DNA of 64,000 bases from Methanothrix thermoacetophila PT (lineage in GTDB: Archaea > Halobacteriota > Methanosarcinia > Methanotrichales > Methanotrichaceae), in assembly GCF_000014945.1 (NCBI RefSeq), contig NC_008553.1, forward strand, positions 1,612,001 through 1,676,000, in the 5' to 3' direction. This document shows positions 48,096-56,174 of the stretch, piece after piece (position 1 is the first letter of the stretch; each line of letters begins with the position of its first letter). The notes beneath the pieces are model-generated. The model did no database searches. It saw only the letters and a program-made list of their open reading frames with translations, and was not told the origin of the DNA. The translations under genes were made by a program, and so were the position numbers.

Positions 48096-48101
48096 ATATA
48101 T
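48096..48101. promoter_or_regulatory. TATA box between zinc ribbon and 33-aa ORF
   Basis: GATATATC (48095-48102) is palindromic and well placed for both directions. For the plus strand a start near 48125 would fall just before the GGAGGTGA at 48129. A second AT-rich box (AATTATACTT, about 48116) is too close to that ribosome site to serve it. Confidence 0.5.
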
Positions 48102-48141
48102 CACTAAAAATCATTAATTATACTTTTCGGAGGTGACGCTG

Positions 48142-48243
48142 GTGCAGTCAAAGCATGTGCTGCGGGATTTCATAATGCAAAAGCCAGATGCAAAGCTTGA
48201 TTTTGGCGATCCAGGAACAATCTTTCCTGCGAAATCGATTTAA
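48142..48243 (+). CDS. 33-residue ORF upstream of aksA (possible leader peptide)
   Basis: GTG start five bases after a near-perfect Shine-Dalgarno (GGAGGTGA, 48129-48136). The product begins MQSKHVLRDFIMQKPDAKLD and ends GTIFPAKSI. I do not recognise it. It ends 25 bases before aksA, so it is either a tiny conserved protein or a translated leader controlling aksA. The right breakpoint of the triplication falls inside codon 17, which makes this the only intact copy. Translation is supported only by the ribosome site and promoter geometry. Confidence 0.5.
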   Translation: MQSKHVLRDFIMQKPDAKLDFGDPGTIFPAKSI

Positions 48244-48268
48244 GAAATGAGGCCAAGAACGGAAAGGG

Positions 48269-49450
48269 ATGAGCGACTTCTCCGTCAATCAGTTTCTTGA
48301 GATGGCCGGCACCCCTCCTCTGGATATAGAGATATGCGATGTAACGCTTAGGGACGGCGAGCAGATGCCGGGGGTTGTGTTCAAGCCCGAGGAGAAGCTT
48401 GAGATCGCTAGGAGGCTCGACGAGATCGGCGTCGAGATCATAGAGGCCGGATTTCCAGTTGTATCAAAGAGCGAAAAGAACGCGGTGAGAGATATCTGCA
48501 ATCTCGGCCTGAATGCGAAGATATCCGCTCTCTCCAGGTCCAGGCAGTCTGATGTCGATGTGGCGATCGATTGCGGTGTTGATATGGTGAGCGTATTCAT
48601 AGCGACCTCAGATCTCCATCTGAAATACAAGCTGCATATGACATGCGCAGAGGCGATAAGGTGTGCGCTGGAGACTGTTGAGTATGCAAAGGAGCATGGT
48701 CTCATAGTCAGGTTCTCGGCTGAGGATGCGACGCGAACGGATTTCAACACGCTCAAGAAGCTCTACAAAAAAGCAGAGGAGTACCACGCAGATTACGTGA
48801 GCGTGGCCGACACAGTCGGCATAATGAACCCGAGGACGATGTACTACATGATCAGCGAGATCAAGAAGATTGTGAACATTCCGATATGTGTTCACTGTCA
48901 CGATGATCTCGGTCTCGCGCTGGCGAACACCCTTGCCGGAGCAGAGGCGGGCGCGAAGCAGCTCCACACCACCGTCAACGGCATCGGCGAGAGGAGCGGA
49001 AACACGCCGCTTGAGGAGCTGCTGGTCAACCTTCGCCTACACTACGGCATAGATCGCTACGATCTGAGCAAACTCAAGTCGATCTCCTCTCTGGTGGAGA
49101 GATATTCGGGCGTACCTGTTGCAAAGAACAAGGCTGTTGTTGGAGATAATGCCTTTGCGCACGAATCCGGGATCCATGTCGCCGCGGTCCTCGAGGAGCC
49201 CAGGACCTATGAGCTCTACTCCCCTGAGATGGTGGGGGCTGAGAGGAGGATCATCATCGGGAAGCACACAGGAGCCAAGGCGCTCAAGTACATCACGAAG
49301 AAGATGGGCTATGACCTGGAGAAAAAGGATCTCTGCCTCCTTGCTGAGAAGGTGAAGACCGCGAGCGAGTTCAAGAGACCGATAACATGCGATGAGTTGA
49401 GAAGACTGATCCTCGATCTCAAAATAGAGTTTGTGTACAACGGTCCGTAG
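48269..49450 (+). CDS. aksA: Homocitrate synthase AksA-type (isopropylmalate synthase family)
   Basis: A DRE-TIM aldolase-type acyltransferase of 393 residues: VTLRDGEQMPGVVF with the DRE-like metal/CoA site, IEAGFPVVSKSEKNAV, FSAEDATRTDF, VSVADTVGIMNP, and CVHCHDDLGLALANTLAGAEAGA. NGIGERSGNTPLEELLV and AFAHESGIHVAAVL follow. It lacks the C-terminal allosteric domain of leucine-pathway LeuA. That, with its length, points to AksA, which condenses acetyl-CoA with 2-oxoglutarate and longer 2-oxoacids on the way to the 7-mercaptoheptanoyl chain of coenzyme B. A paralogue making citramalate or isopropylmalate cannot be fully excluded. AAAGGG lies just before the ATG. Confidence 0.85.
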   Translation: MSDFSVNQFLEMAGTPPLDIEICDVTLRDGEQMPGVVFKPEEKLEIARRLDEIGVEIIEAGFPVVSKSEKNAVRDICNLGLNAKISALSRSRQSDVDVAIDCGVDMVSVFIATSDLHLKYKLHMTCAEAIRCALETVEYAKEHGLIVRFSAEDATRTDFNTLKKLYKKAEEYHADYVSVADTVGIMNPRTMYYMISEIKKIVNIPICVHCHDDLGLALANTLAGAEAGAKQLHTTVNGIGERSGNTPLEELLVNLRLHYGIDRYDLSKLKSISSLVERYSGVPVAKNKAVVGDNAFAHESGIHVAAVLEEPRTYELYSPEMVGAERRIIIGKHTGAKALKYITKKMGYDLEKKDLCLLAEKVKTASEFKRPITCDELRRLILDLKIEFVYNGP

Positions 49451-49694
49451 TGAAGAGAAACACATGCAAAATCTGCAGAGTAACAGATTTTCTGTAAATT
49501 CGAAACTGGTCGGATTGCTTCGCACCAGCTTGAGATCAATTTGCAGAAACTCGGCAGACTGCCTCAAATACAGATCAACACCATCCCCTCCAGGTGCCCT
49601 TCTGAGCGCGTGGTTCTTCCCCAGCAGCGGGGAGACGCGTCAAATACTCCTTTCTGGGGGGAGTTTCCGCTACCCCTGAAACACAGGAGGTTCC

Positions 49695-51620
49695 ATGAAG
49701 AAAGCAATGAGCAATGTGGATGTGGCTGCGATCGTGGCTGAGCTTCAAACCCGGATAGCCGGGGGATTTTTCGGCAAGGCCTACCAGAGCTCGGGAGATG
49801 CCATATGGCTCACAATCCAGGCACGCGAGGGGAGGCTGGATATCATCCTGGAGGCGGGAAGAAGGGCGCACGTCACCAGGAAAGAGAGAGTGGTGGGCAG
49901 GACTCCTCCGCAGTTCCCTGCGATGCTCCGCTCACGGCTCTCTGGCGGGAGGATCGTGAGCGTTGAGCAACACGACTTCGACAGGGTCATGGAGATCTGC
50001 GTTGAGAGATCTGATGGAAGGTATCGGCTGGTGGTTGAGCTCTTCCCGAAGGGGAACATGCTGCTTCTCGATGATGAAATGAGGATCATACTCCCGCTCA
50101 GGCCGATGAGCTTCAGGGACAGGAAGCTCATCGCTGGCGAGCAGTACGTATACCATGCTGGAGCAGAGGATCCGAGAAGCGTATCGATTGAGCGGCTGGA
50201 GGCGATCCTCCACAGCTCAGACGCAGATCTCGTGAGAACACTTGTTCGCAACCTCAATATGGGCGGGACGTATGGGGAGGAGGTCTGCCTCAGGGCCGGG
50301 GTGGATAAGAACACCCCTGCAACCGCTCTATCAGAGGAGGAGATCGCGAGGGTGCATTCTGCTCTGAGAGATGTCTTCGATATCAGAGAGATCAGGCCTC
50401 AGATAGTTTACAGGGACGGGGAGCCGTTTGATGTGATCCCCTTCCCGCTGGAGGTCTACAAGGGGCTCGAGGCGAGATCCTTCGAGAGGTTCAGCGATGC
50501 ACTTGATGAGTTCTTCGTGGCAGAGCCGGAGATGCCCAAACTCAGCGCTCTTGAGAGAAGGCTGGAGCTCCAGAGGGCTGCGATCGATGAGCTCAGGGCC
50601 AAGGAGACTCAGCTGGCCTCGATGGGCGATTTCATTTACCAGAGGTATTCTGAGATCGACTCGATACTGAAGGCGATAGCAGGTGCGAGGGAGAGAGGGT
50701 TATCATACACAGACATCTGGGAGAGGATACAGAGCTCGGGAAAGTCTGCTGTAAAATCCCTGGATTACAGCGGCGAGATGATAGTAGAGATTGATGGGGT
50801 CACTCTGGAGCTGAATGCAGGTCTCACAGTGCCTCAGAACGCAGGGAGGTACTATGAGCGTGCTAAAGAGGCGGCGAAGAAGGCCGCAGGAGCAGAGGAG
50901 GCTCTGAGGAGGACAGAAGATCTCCTTCAGCGTGGAGAGGAGCGAAGAAGGTCTCCAGTTTTGAAACGAAGACATAAACCGAGGTGGTTCGAGAGGTTCA
51001 GGTGGTTCTACTCCTCAGATGATTTCCTTGTCATAGGCGGGAGGGATGCGGATGGGAACGAGGAGATATACCTCAAGTACCTGGAGAAGAGGGATCTCGC
51101 GCTCCACACAGACTACCCCGGAGCGCCGCTGACGGTGATAAAGACGGAGGGGCGGGAGGTGCCGGAGAGGACTGTGGAGGAGGCAGCGCAGTTCGCCGTC
51201 AGCTACAGCAACCTCTGGAGGGAGGGCGTGGCCTCGGGCGACTGTTATGTGGTCAGAGGTGATCAGGTCACCAAGACCCCAGAGCACGGCGAGTTTCTGA
51301 GAAAGGGAGCGTTCGTCGTCCGAGGGGAGCGCAGGTATCTCAGAGATGTCCCTCTGGGGGTTGCACTTGCGATCGCCGATGGATCCTTGATAGGTGGGCC
51401 GGTCTCAGCAGTGAGATCTAAAAGTTCGGAGGCGATCGAGCTCGAGCCGGGCGAGTACATGCCAGACGATCTCGCGAAGATGATATACAGGCAGCTCCTC
51501 GAGATCTGCGAGGACAGGAGGTACCTGAAGGCGATCGCGTCTCCTGATAAGATCGTGGCATTCCTGCCTCCCGGCGGATCCAGGATCAGGCGGTTTGATG
51601 TGAGGAAGATCGGCGTCTAG
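49695..51620 (+). CDS. NEMF/Rqc2/RqcH-family ribosome quality control factor (NFACT protein)
   Basis: The 641 residues have the NFACT layout. NFACT-N begins MSNVDVAAIVAELQTRIAGGFFGKAYQ, followed by PPQFPAMLRSRLSGGRI and RLVVELFPKGNMLLLDD. A central coiled-coil middle domain spans about residues 270-420 (LERRLELQRAAIDELRAKETQ ... AAKKAAGAEEALRRTEDLLQ). The NFACT-R (DUF814) domain reads WFERFRWFYSSDDFLVIGGRDADGNE, then YLEKRDLALHTDYPGAP. Homologues bind split 60S/50S subunits carrying stalled nascent chains and add C-terminal tails (CAT or Ala tails). The Shine-Dalgarno AGGAGG lies six bases before the ATG. Confidence 0.92.
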   Translation: MKKAMSNVDVAAIVAELQTRIAGGFFGKAYQSSGDAIWLTIQAREGRLDIILEAGRRAHVTRKERVVGRTPPQFPAMLRSRLSGGRIVSVEQHDFDRVMEICVERSDGRYRLVVELFPKGNMLLLDDEMRIILPLRPMSFRDRKLIAGEQYVYHAGAEDPRSVSIERLEAILHSSDADLVRTLVRNLNMGGTYGEEVCLRAGVDKNTPATALSEEEIARVHSALRDVFDIREIRPQIVYRDGEPFDVIPFPLEVYKGLEARSFERFSDALDEFFVAEPEMPKLSALERRLELQRAAIDELRAKETQLASMGDFIYQRYSEIDSILKAIAGARERGLSYTDIWERIQSSGKSAVKSLDYSGEMIVEIDGVTLELNAGLTVPQNAGRYYERAKEAAKKAAGAEEALRRTEDLLQRGEERRRSPVLKRRHKPRWFERFRWFYSSDDFLVIGGRDADGNEEIYLKYLEKRDLALHTDYPGAPLTVIKTEGREVPERTVEEAAQFAVSYSNLWREGVASGDCYVVRGDQVTKTPEHGEFLRKGAFVVRGERRYLRDVPLGVALAIADGSLIGGPVSAVRSKSSEAIELEPGEYMPDDLAKMIYRQLLEICEDRRYLKAIASPDKIVAFLPPGGSRIRRFDVRKIGV

Positions 51621-51987
51621 GGAGCGCGCATCTCGTCAATCGCCTTAACCGAAAAACTTATATTCGACGAAAGCCGTAAGAATAATTGGGCAAAAGTCGG
51701 AGATTGTTTTTCCTCCCTCCTACATCCCACAACGGCTTTTGCTCGCACTTCTCTTCTTATATACGATTCCAGTGATGTGCATCTGTGCGCGTTCTCTTTC
51801 GAATCGCTGAGTGGGACGAGCCAAATCGTCGTGATGTTTGTGGGCACATTGATTCGATGTGTGATCTGCACACCAATCCAGGTTGTGGCGGATCAGGCAT
51901 CGATCTGAGCGATCAAGGCAGAGGAAGCCGCACTCGTACTGGAGCTCTCCCTCCCTGCATCTTAAAATACCAGATCCGTCCACCTCT
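51621..51987. other. Intergenic region with two TATA boxes
   Basis: No convincing gene in 367 bases. TATA-like boxes occur at 51753-51762 (TCTTATATACG) and 51961-51969 (CTTAAAATA). The second is 20-27 bases before the ATG at 51988. The first would start a transcript of about 200 bases before the gene, possibly a long leader or a short RNA. Confidence 0.45.
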
Positions 51988-52590
51988 ATGTGGATGAGAG
52001 AGCTGATGTCTTTGATGCTCGCGGCTGCGATCCTTGCAGCAGTTGCATGCCTGGTTGTTATTAGTGACAGAGCAGAATCGATCTCAGTTGACGAGTACAT
52101 AAGCGCCTCGCGGGGTGAGGTCACGCCTGTATTCGACCCGAGGTTCCCTGCTGACCCCAGGAGCTCAAGAAAGCTGTGGGAGGCGAGGAAGGAGTCTGGC
52201 ACCGATGCGGAGCAAGAGACGGAAGCGCTGGCTGAGAATGTATCCGAGGTATCTGCTGCGCCTGTGTTGGAGGAGAATGCTCCAGAGATCTCCGGCAGGC
52301 TGAGATTCGTGCTGAAGGACCTGACATCGAAGGGCCTGGAACTGCACCTATATCGCCTTGATGGTACTGTCTTCGGCCATGGCACCATATCTGAGAACGG
52401 CTCGACCCAGCAGGTATCCGCGATAGGAGATATCCGAGGAAATACGGTTGATCTCGATGTCATCTCCGAATATACCATCTACAGGCTCAAGATCGATTCG
52501 AGCAAAAGCCCCATGACAGGCAGCTTCACAGCCTACAGAGCCGATGCCTCCTCGTGGCCGGGTGTGGTGTACCAGGAGGGCGCTGCCTGA
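51988..52590 (+). CDS. Short exported or membrane-anchored protein of unknown function
   Basis: About 200 residues. The start (MWMRELMSLMLAAAILAAVACLVVI) is a signal anchor or signal peptide, with a Cys at residue 21 that could be a lipid attachment site. A low-complexity acidic linker (about residues 55-100: ESGTDAEQETEALAENVSEV) precedes a compact beta-rich domain of about 90 residues (GRLRFVLKDLTSKGLELHLYRLDGTVFGHGTISENG ... YRLKIDSSKSPMTGSFTAYRA). I do not recognise the domain. It is probably on the outer face of the membrane. The TATA box just upstream supports ATG 51988 over the longer frame from 51883. Confidence 0.65.
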   Translation: MWMRELMSLMLAAAILAAVACLVVISDRAESISVDEYISASRGEVTPVFDPRFPADPRSSRKLWEARKESGTDAEQETEALAENVSEVSAAPVLEENAPEISGRLRFVLKDLTSKGLELHLYRLDGTVFGHGTISENGSTQQVSAIGDIRGNTVDLDVISEYTIYRLKIDSSKSPMTGSFTAYRADASSWPGVVYQEGAA

Positions 52591-52922
52591 GAATCACAGC
52601 CGATCGATACATATGGGACATGTGTGATATCCAAGCAGGCCCCTGCGCGCCGCCCGAGCTCATGTAATGCCGGTTCACCGGACCGATTTCTCAGGAGGAG
52701 CAACTCCCAAGAGCTACACGCAAAACCGGGCTTGTCCTTATCCATATGATGACTTTCCTGGAAAGACAATGGCCCCGGCATGCGTTCTTGGAGAATGAAT
52801 GAGTGCTTCCAGCAACCGGACTACATGTCCTCTAAGTTGCTGAACGCACAAGAGCGACCGGGCTCCTTCGTGGCTCACAGTAGGGGTGGGTGAGGGATCG
52901 GATGCCACAGGCAGACCGATCC
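52591..52922. other. Gene-free region between convergent genes
   Basis: The downstream halves of two convergent genes face each other here. The region holds the dispersed element form C (52730-52854) and otherwise no recognisable feature. Confidence 0.5.
52730..52854 (+). repeat. Dispersed 120-bp element, form C
   Basis: The only member outside the triplication. It is nearly identical to form B in reverse orientation, with the full hairpin (CAGCAAC, GGAC...GTCC, GTTGCTG at about 52810-52842). The left terminus is altered (CTTGTCCTTATCC), and the right terminus reads ACAAGAGC. Confidence 0.75.
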
Positions 52923-54869
52923 TCAGATGCGACCCGTCTCGATCATAACCCTGTGAGCTGCGCTGTTCAGCAGCTCTTTATCCTCATCGGTCTCGGAGGC
53001 CAGGCATGGGGAGTTGAAGTACGTGGTCGTACTGAGCGCTCTCCTGACCTCCTCAAGCACCGCCTCGAGCTGTGGTTCCGTTGCACATCTCTCGCCAAGC
53101 CTCTGGAGGTAAGCCTCTGTGTCGTAGTTGAAGAACTTCAGGAGCTTCTCGCATGTATCTCCTGGTATGCGCCTGGATATCCTCCAGCTCCTTCCCTCCA
53201 CAAGCACATGAACCTCTGTAACGCAGCCGAGGAGGTTGTGGAAGTCCCCGAGCGTGTCCTGGTAGGCCCCCAGCAGGAATATGCCCATGTAGTAGTCCTC
53301 GCTCCTACTGAGCTTGTGGAGCTCTATGGCCTCCTTCCCTCCTGCAAAGCTCTTTATCTCGCCATCTGAATCACATGTTATGTCCGCTATTGTCCCACAT
53401 TCTGATGGCACCTCCCTGAGCCTGTGAAGGGGCATTATTGGGAATATCTGGCCCACACCCCACATGTCCGGCACCGACTGGAAGAGCGAGAAGTTCCCTA
53501 TGTATTTCTGCCCCACGAGCTTCTTCAGCTCCCTGAACTCCTCGGAGTTGTCGCCGGCATGTCTTGCCAGGCTCACGGCCTTCTGGCAGACCATCCAGAA
53601 GAGCATCTCCCCCTTCGCGCGCTCCTCAAGCCCGATATTGCCTAGGTTGAACGAGTCGAGCAGCTCATCCCTGTAATGGAGGGCATCGTGGTAGTACTCC
53701 TTGTAGTTCTTGAGGTTGATGTTCTTGAAGGCAAAGTAGAGATCCTCTATCTGTATGGGATCCCCCTCAAGCGGAAACGCCACGAACCCATCCTTGGAGT
53801 TCTTCTTGCCGATTATCTTGAAGACCAGGAATGAGTGGTATGCAGCTATCGCCCTGCCGCTCTCTGAGACAATCGTAGGACACGGCACGCCCTCCTCCTC
53901 GCATATCTTCTGGAGCGTGTAAACGATGTCGTTGCTGTACTCCCGCAGAGTGTAGTTCGCGCTCGAGGGCCCGGAACTCTTCGAGCCATCATAGTCAACG
54001 CTCAGGCCGCCTCCAACGTTGAAGTACTCTATCTCAGCGACCTTTCTCACCTTCGCGTAGATCCTAGCGGCCTCGTTCATCGCGTGCTTTATTCTGTGTA
54101 TGTCTGTGATCTGAGATCCGATGTGGAAGTGTATCATCCTGAGGCGATCGAGCAGGCCGTTCTCCTCCAGGATCTTCAGCAGCTCCAGGCACTCGATGGT
54201 CGAGAGTCCGAACTTGGCCGACTCGCCGCCGGACTCGGCCCATCTGCCACTACCCTTTGAGAAGAGCTTGACCCTCATACCTAGAAGTGGCCTCACCTCC
54301 ATGCTCCTGGCCAGTCTCAGTATATCGAAGATCTCCTCGAAGAGGTCCACGACTATTATTATCTTATGCTTGTCTGAGAACATCAGGGCCAGACGGAGGA
54401 AATCGTCATCCTTGTATCCATTGCAGATCAGCAGCGAGTCCTCAGGAAGATCCAGTGTAAGCGCGGCGAGCAGCTCCGCCTTTGTGCCTATCTCCAAGCC
54501 GATGTTGATCTCCCTGCCGTAATTCAGGATGTACTCTATGACCTCTTTCCTCTGATTCACCTTCATGGGAAATACCGGCTGGTACTTTCCCTGGTAGCCG
54601 AACTCTGATATGGATCCTGTAAATGCTCTGTATATCTCCCAGATTCTGTGCTCTATTATCTGAGGAAATCTCAGAAGCACAGGCAGGTTCTCTCCGGATG
54701 TCTCCAGTCTCCTGATGACATCCATAACATCGACACAGCTGTCGCTGCTCTTGTTCGGCATCACGACGACGTTGCCCTTCTCGTTGATTGAGAAGTAGCC
54801 GTCACCCCAGCCGTGAATTCCATAGAGGGCGATGGAGTCGTCAACCTTCCACATCCGCGGAGCCCCCAT
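52923..54869 (-). CDS. speA: Biosynthetic arginine decarboxylase (SpeA type)
   Basis: A PLP-dependent fold III decarboxylase making agmatine from arginine for polyamine synthesis. At 648 residues it has the SpeA length. The start YGIHGWGDGYFSINEKGNV is typical. The PLP-lysine is in YQPVFPMKVNQRKEVI (about residue 103). Further motifs are GLEIGTKAELLAAL, LICNGYKDDDFL, MRVKLFSKGSGRWAESGGESAKFGL, RMIHFHIGSQITDI, FNVGGGLSVDYDGSKS, CPTIVSESGRAIAAYHSFLVF, and ADITCDSDGEIKSF. Methanogens typically use the small pyruvoyl enzyme PvlArgDC, so a bacterial-type SpeA suggests transfer. ATG at 54854 (MWKVDD) is an alternative start. Confidence 0.94.
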   Translation of the reverse strand: MGAPRMWKVDDSIALYGIHGWGDGYFSINEKGNVVVMPNKSSDSCVDVMDVIRRLETSGENLPVLLRFPQIIEHRIWEIYRAFTGSISEFGYQGKYQPVFPMKVNQRKEVIEYILNYGREINIGLEIGTKAELLAALTLDLPEDSLLICNGYKDDDFLRLALMFSDKHKIIIVVDLFEEIFDILRLARSMEVRPLLGMRVKLFSKGSGRWAESGGESAKFGLSTIECLELLKILEENGLLDRLRMIHFHIGSQITDIHRIKHAMNEAARIYAKVRKVAEIEYFNVGGGLSVDYDGSKSSGPSSANYTLREYSNDIVYTLQKICEEEGVPCPTIVSESGRAIAAYHSFLVFKIIGKKNSKDGFVAFPLEGDPIQIEDLYFAFKNINLKNYKEYYHDALHYRDELLDSFNLGNIGLEERAKGEMLFWMVCQKAVSLARHAGDNSEEFRELKKLVGQKYIGNFSLFQSVPDMWGVGQIFPIMPLHRLREVPSECGTIADITCDSDGEIKSFAGGKEAIELHKLSRSEDYYMGIFLLGAYQDTLGDFHNLLGCVTEVHVLVEGRSWRISRRIPGDTCEKLLKFFNYDTEAYLQRLGERCATEPQLEAVLEEVRRALSTTTYFNSPCLASETDEDKELLNSAAHRVMIETGRI

Positions 54870-55268
54870 CGCATCTGAGCATCTTGAACCAGCTGCCTGT
54901 TCTGCACCTTCCCCTCAGCCAGCCCTCAGGTGGACTGCCCCGAATGATATTGGTAATCATCTCAGATCACTCCCACAACCGATACATGGAAATGTGAATG
55001 TCCATTTGAGCGTCGATGTTGAGGGTGTTCTGGTATATAAAGATGTGACCTGGAAATGGGGAGAAGCTGCATGCTTCTGGTCCGAGTACCCTGGATGCAA
55101 CCAGAACTGTCCAAATGCATTCATCCGATGTGCACGTACAGATAGTGTACTCGCATCGTTGAGCTCAAACGGAAAAGACCTAGAACTGGGTCAATTCAGC
55201 ATTGTGCCAATGCATTGACCGCCTGTTCAGCTATCCGAGTCTACAAAATAAGCATTCATCTATTAAAC
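54870..55268. other. Intergenic region between speA and the ClpP-fold protease gene
   Basis: 399 bases with no convincing gene. A TATA-like GGTATATAAAG lies at 55032-55042 on the plus strand, 230 bases before the next start. A short frame after it (WKWGEAACFWSEYPGCNQNCPNAF) is unlike any family I know. Promoters for both divergent genes should lie here. Confidence 0.4.
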
Positions 55269-56174
55269 ATGATCCTCCAAAGAAATAAATATCGAGAACA
55301 TCCATATCCTTATGTGGACGATGTGTACAGTCAGATCCCGGTGGAGCAAATACTCAGCAATCTCTGGATAATTCTCTTCCTGCTGCTTTTTCTCGTGCCG
55401 ATGGTCCAGAGGAACATCCTGCAGATGGCCAGGAAGCGTCTCCTCGTGAAGCTCGGGAAGAGGAGAGGCTCGCTTGTGATAACCCTGATACACAGGCAGG
55501 AGGTCATAAGCTTGCTCGGGCTGCCTCTCGCAAGGTACATAGATATCGATGACAGCGAGGAGGTTCTCAGGGCGATACGCAGCGCGCCGAATGATGTGCC
55601 CATTGACATAATACTCCACACTCCGGGGGGGCTCGCGCTTGCTGCGACGCAGATCGCCCTGGCGTTGAAGAACCACCCTGCGAGGACGAGCGTGATAATA
55701 CCGCACTACGCGATGTCCGGCGGCACCCTGATCGCCCTCGCGGTAGACGAGATAATCATGGATCCAAATGCCGCTCTTGGCCCTGTGGACCCGCAGCTTG
55801 GCGACCAGACCGGCGCATACCCGGCGACATCGATACTGAAGGTTGTTGAGAAGAAGAAGATCGACGAGATCGATGACAAGACGCTGATACTAGCTGAGGA
55901 GGCGAGGAAGGCAGTGGAGCAGATGAAGGCGCTGCTTCGCAGGATTGTATGCTCAGACTGTGATGAGGAGACTGTCAACAGAATCATCGAGGAGATGGTA
56001 TCTGGGAAGTATACACACGACCACCCATTCCTGGCAGATGATCTCAGGGCTCTGCTCGGAGATCGCGTGAAGACTGATGTCCCCCAGGAAGTCTACGAGC
56101 TCATGGCACTCTACAGGATGGACATAAGCAGGAGGCGCCCCGGGGTTGAGTACGTGCCGATGTCTAAGGGTTAG
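55269..56174 (+). CDS. Membrane-anchored ClpP-fold serine protease (SDH_sah / DUF114 family)
   Basis: About 301 residues. One N-terminal membrane segment ([19 protein letters not shown], residues about 28-46) is followed by a ClpP/SppA-like domain: [33 protein letters not shown], and the nucleophile motif [41 protein letters not shown] follows, with a downstream Lys-rich helix that may supply the general base. Such enzymes cleave membrane-associated peptides or signal-peptide remnants. The C-terminus ends [12 protein letters not shown] at 55269 starts [14 protein letters not shown]; the open frame from 55215 adds residues of no evident value. It is convergent with the YgiQ gene, overlapping by 11 bases. 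Confidence 0.85.
   Translation: MILQRNKYREHPYPYVDDVYSQIPVEQILSNLWIILFLLLFLVPMVQRNILQMARKRLLVKLGKRRGSLVITLIHRQEVISLLGLPLARYIDIDDSEEVLRAIRSAPNDVPIDIILHTPGGLALAATQIALALKNHPARTSVIIPHYAMSGGTLIALAVDEIIMDPNAALGPVDPQLGDQTGAYPATSILKVVEKKKIDEIDDKTLILAEEARKAVEQMKALLRRIVCSDCDEETVNRIIEEMVSGKYTHDHPFLADDLRALLGDRVKTDVPQEVYELMALYRMDISRRRPGVEYVPMSKG

Larger units (their letters stand above)
42176..48191. repeat. Tandem repeat unit, copy 3 (block X only)
   Basis: Block X without a trailing IS. At 48192 the sequence continues AAAGCTTGAT where copies 1 and 2 enter the IS, so this is the ancestral right flank leading into aksA. Confidence 0.97.

Noticed and set aside
54832-55218. 128-codon frame between speA and the protease gene
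   Set aside because: Overlaps the speA start, the TATA box lies inside it, and the product is not protein-like.
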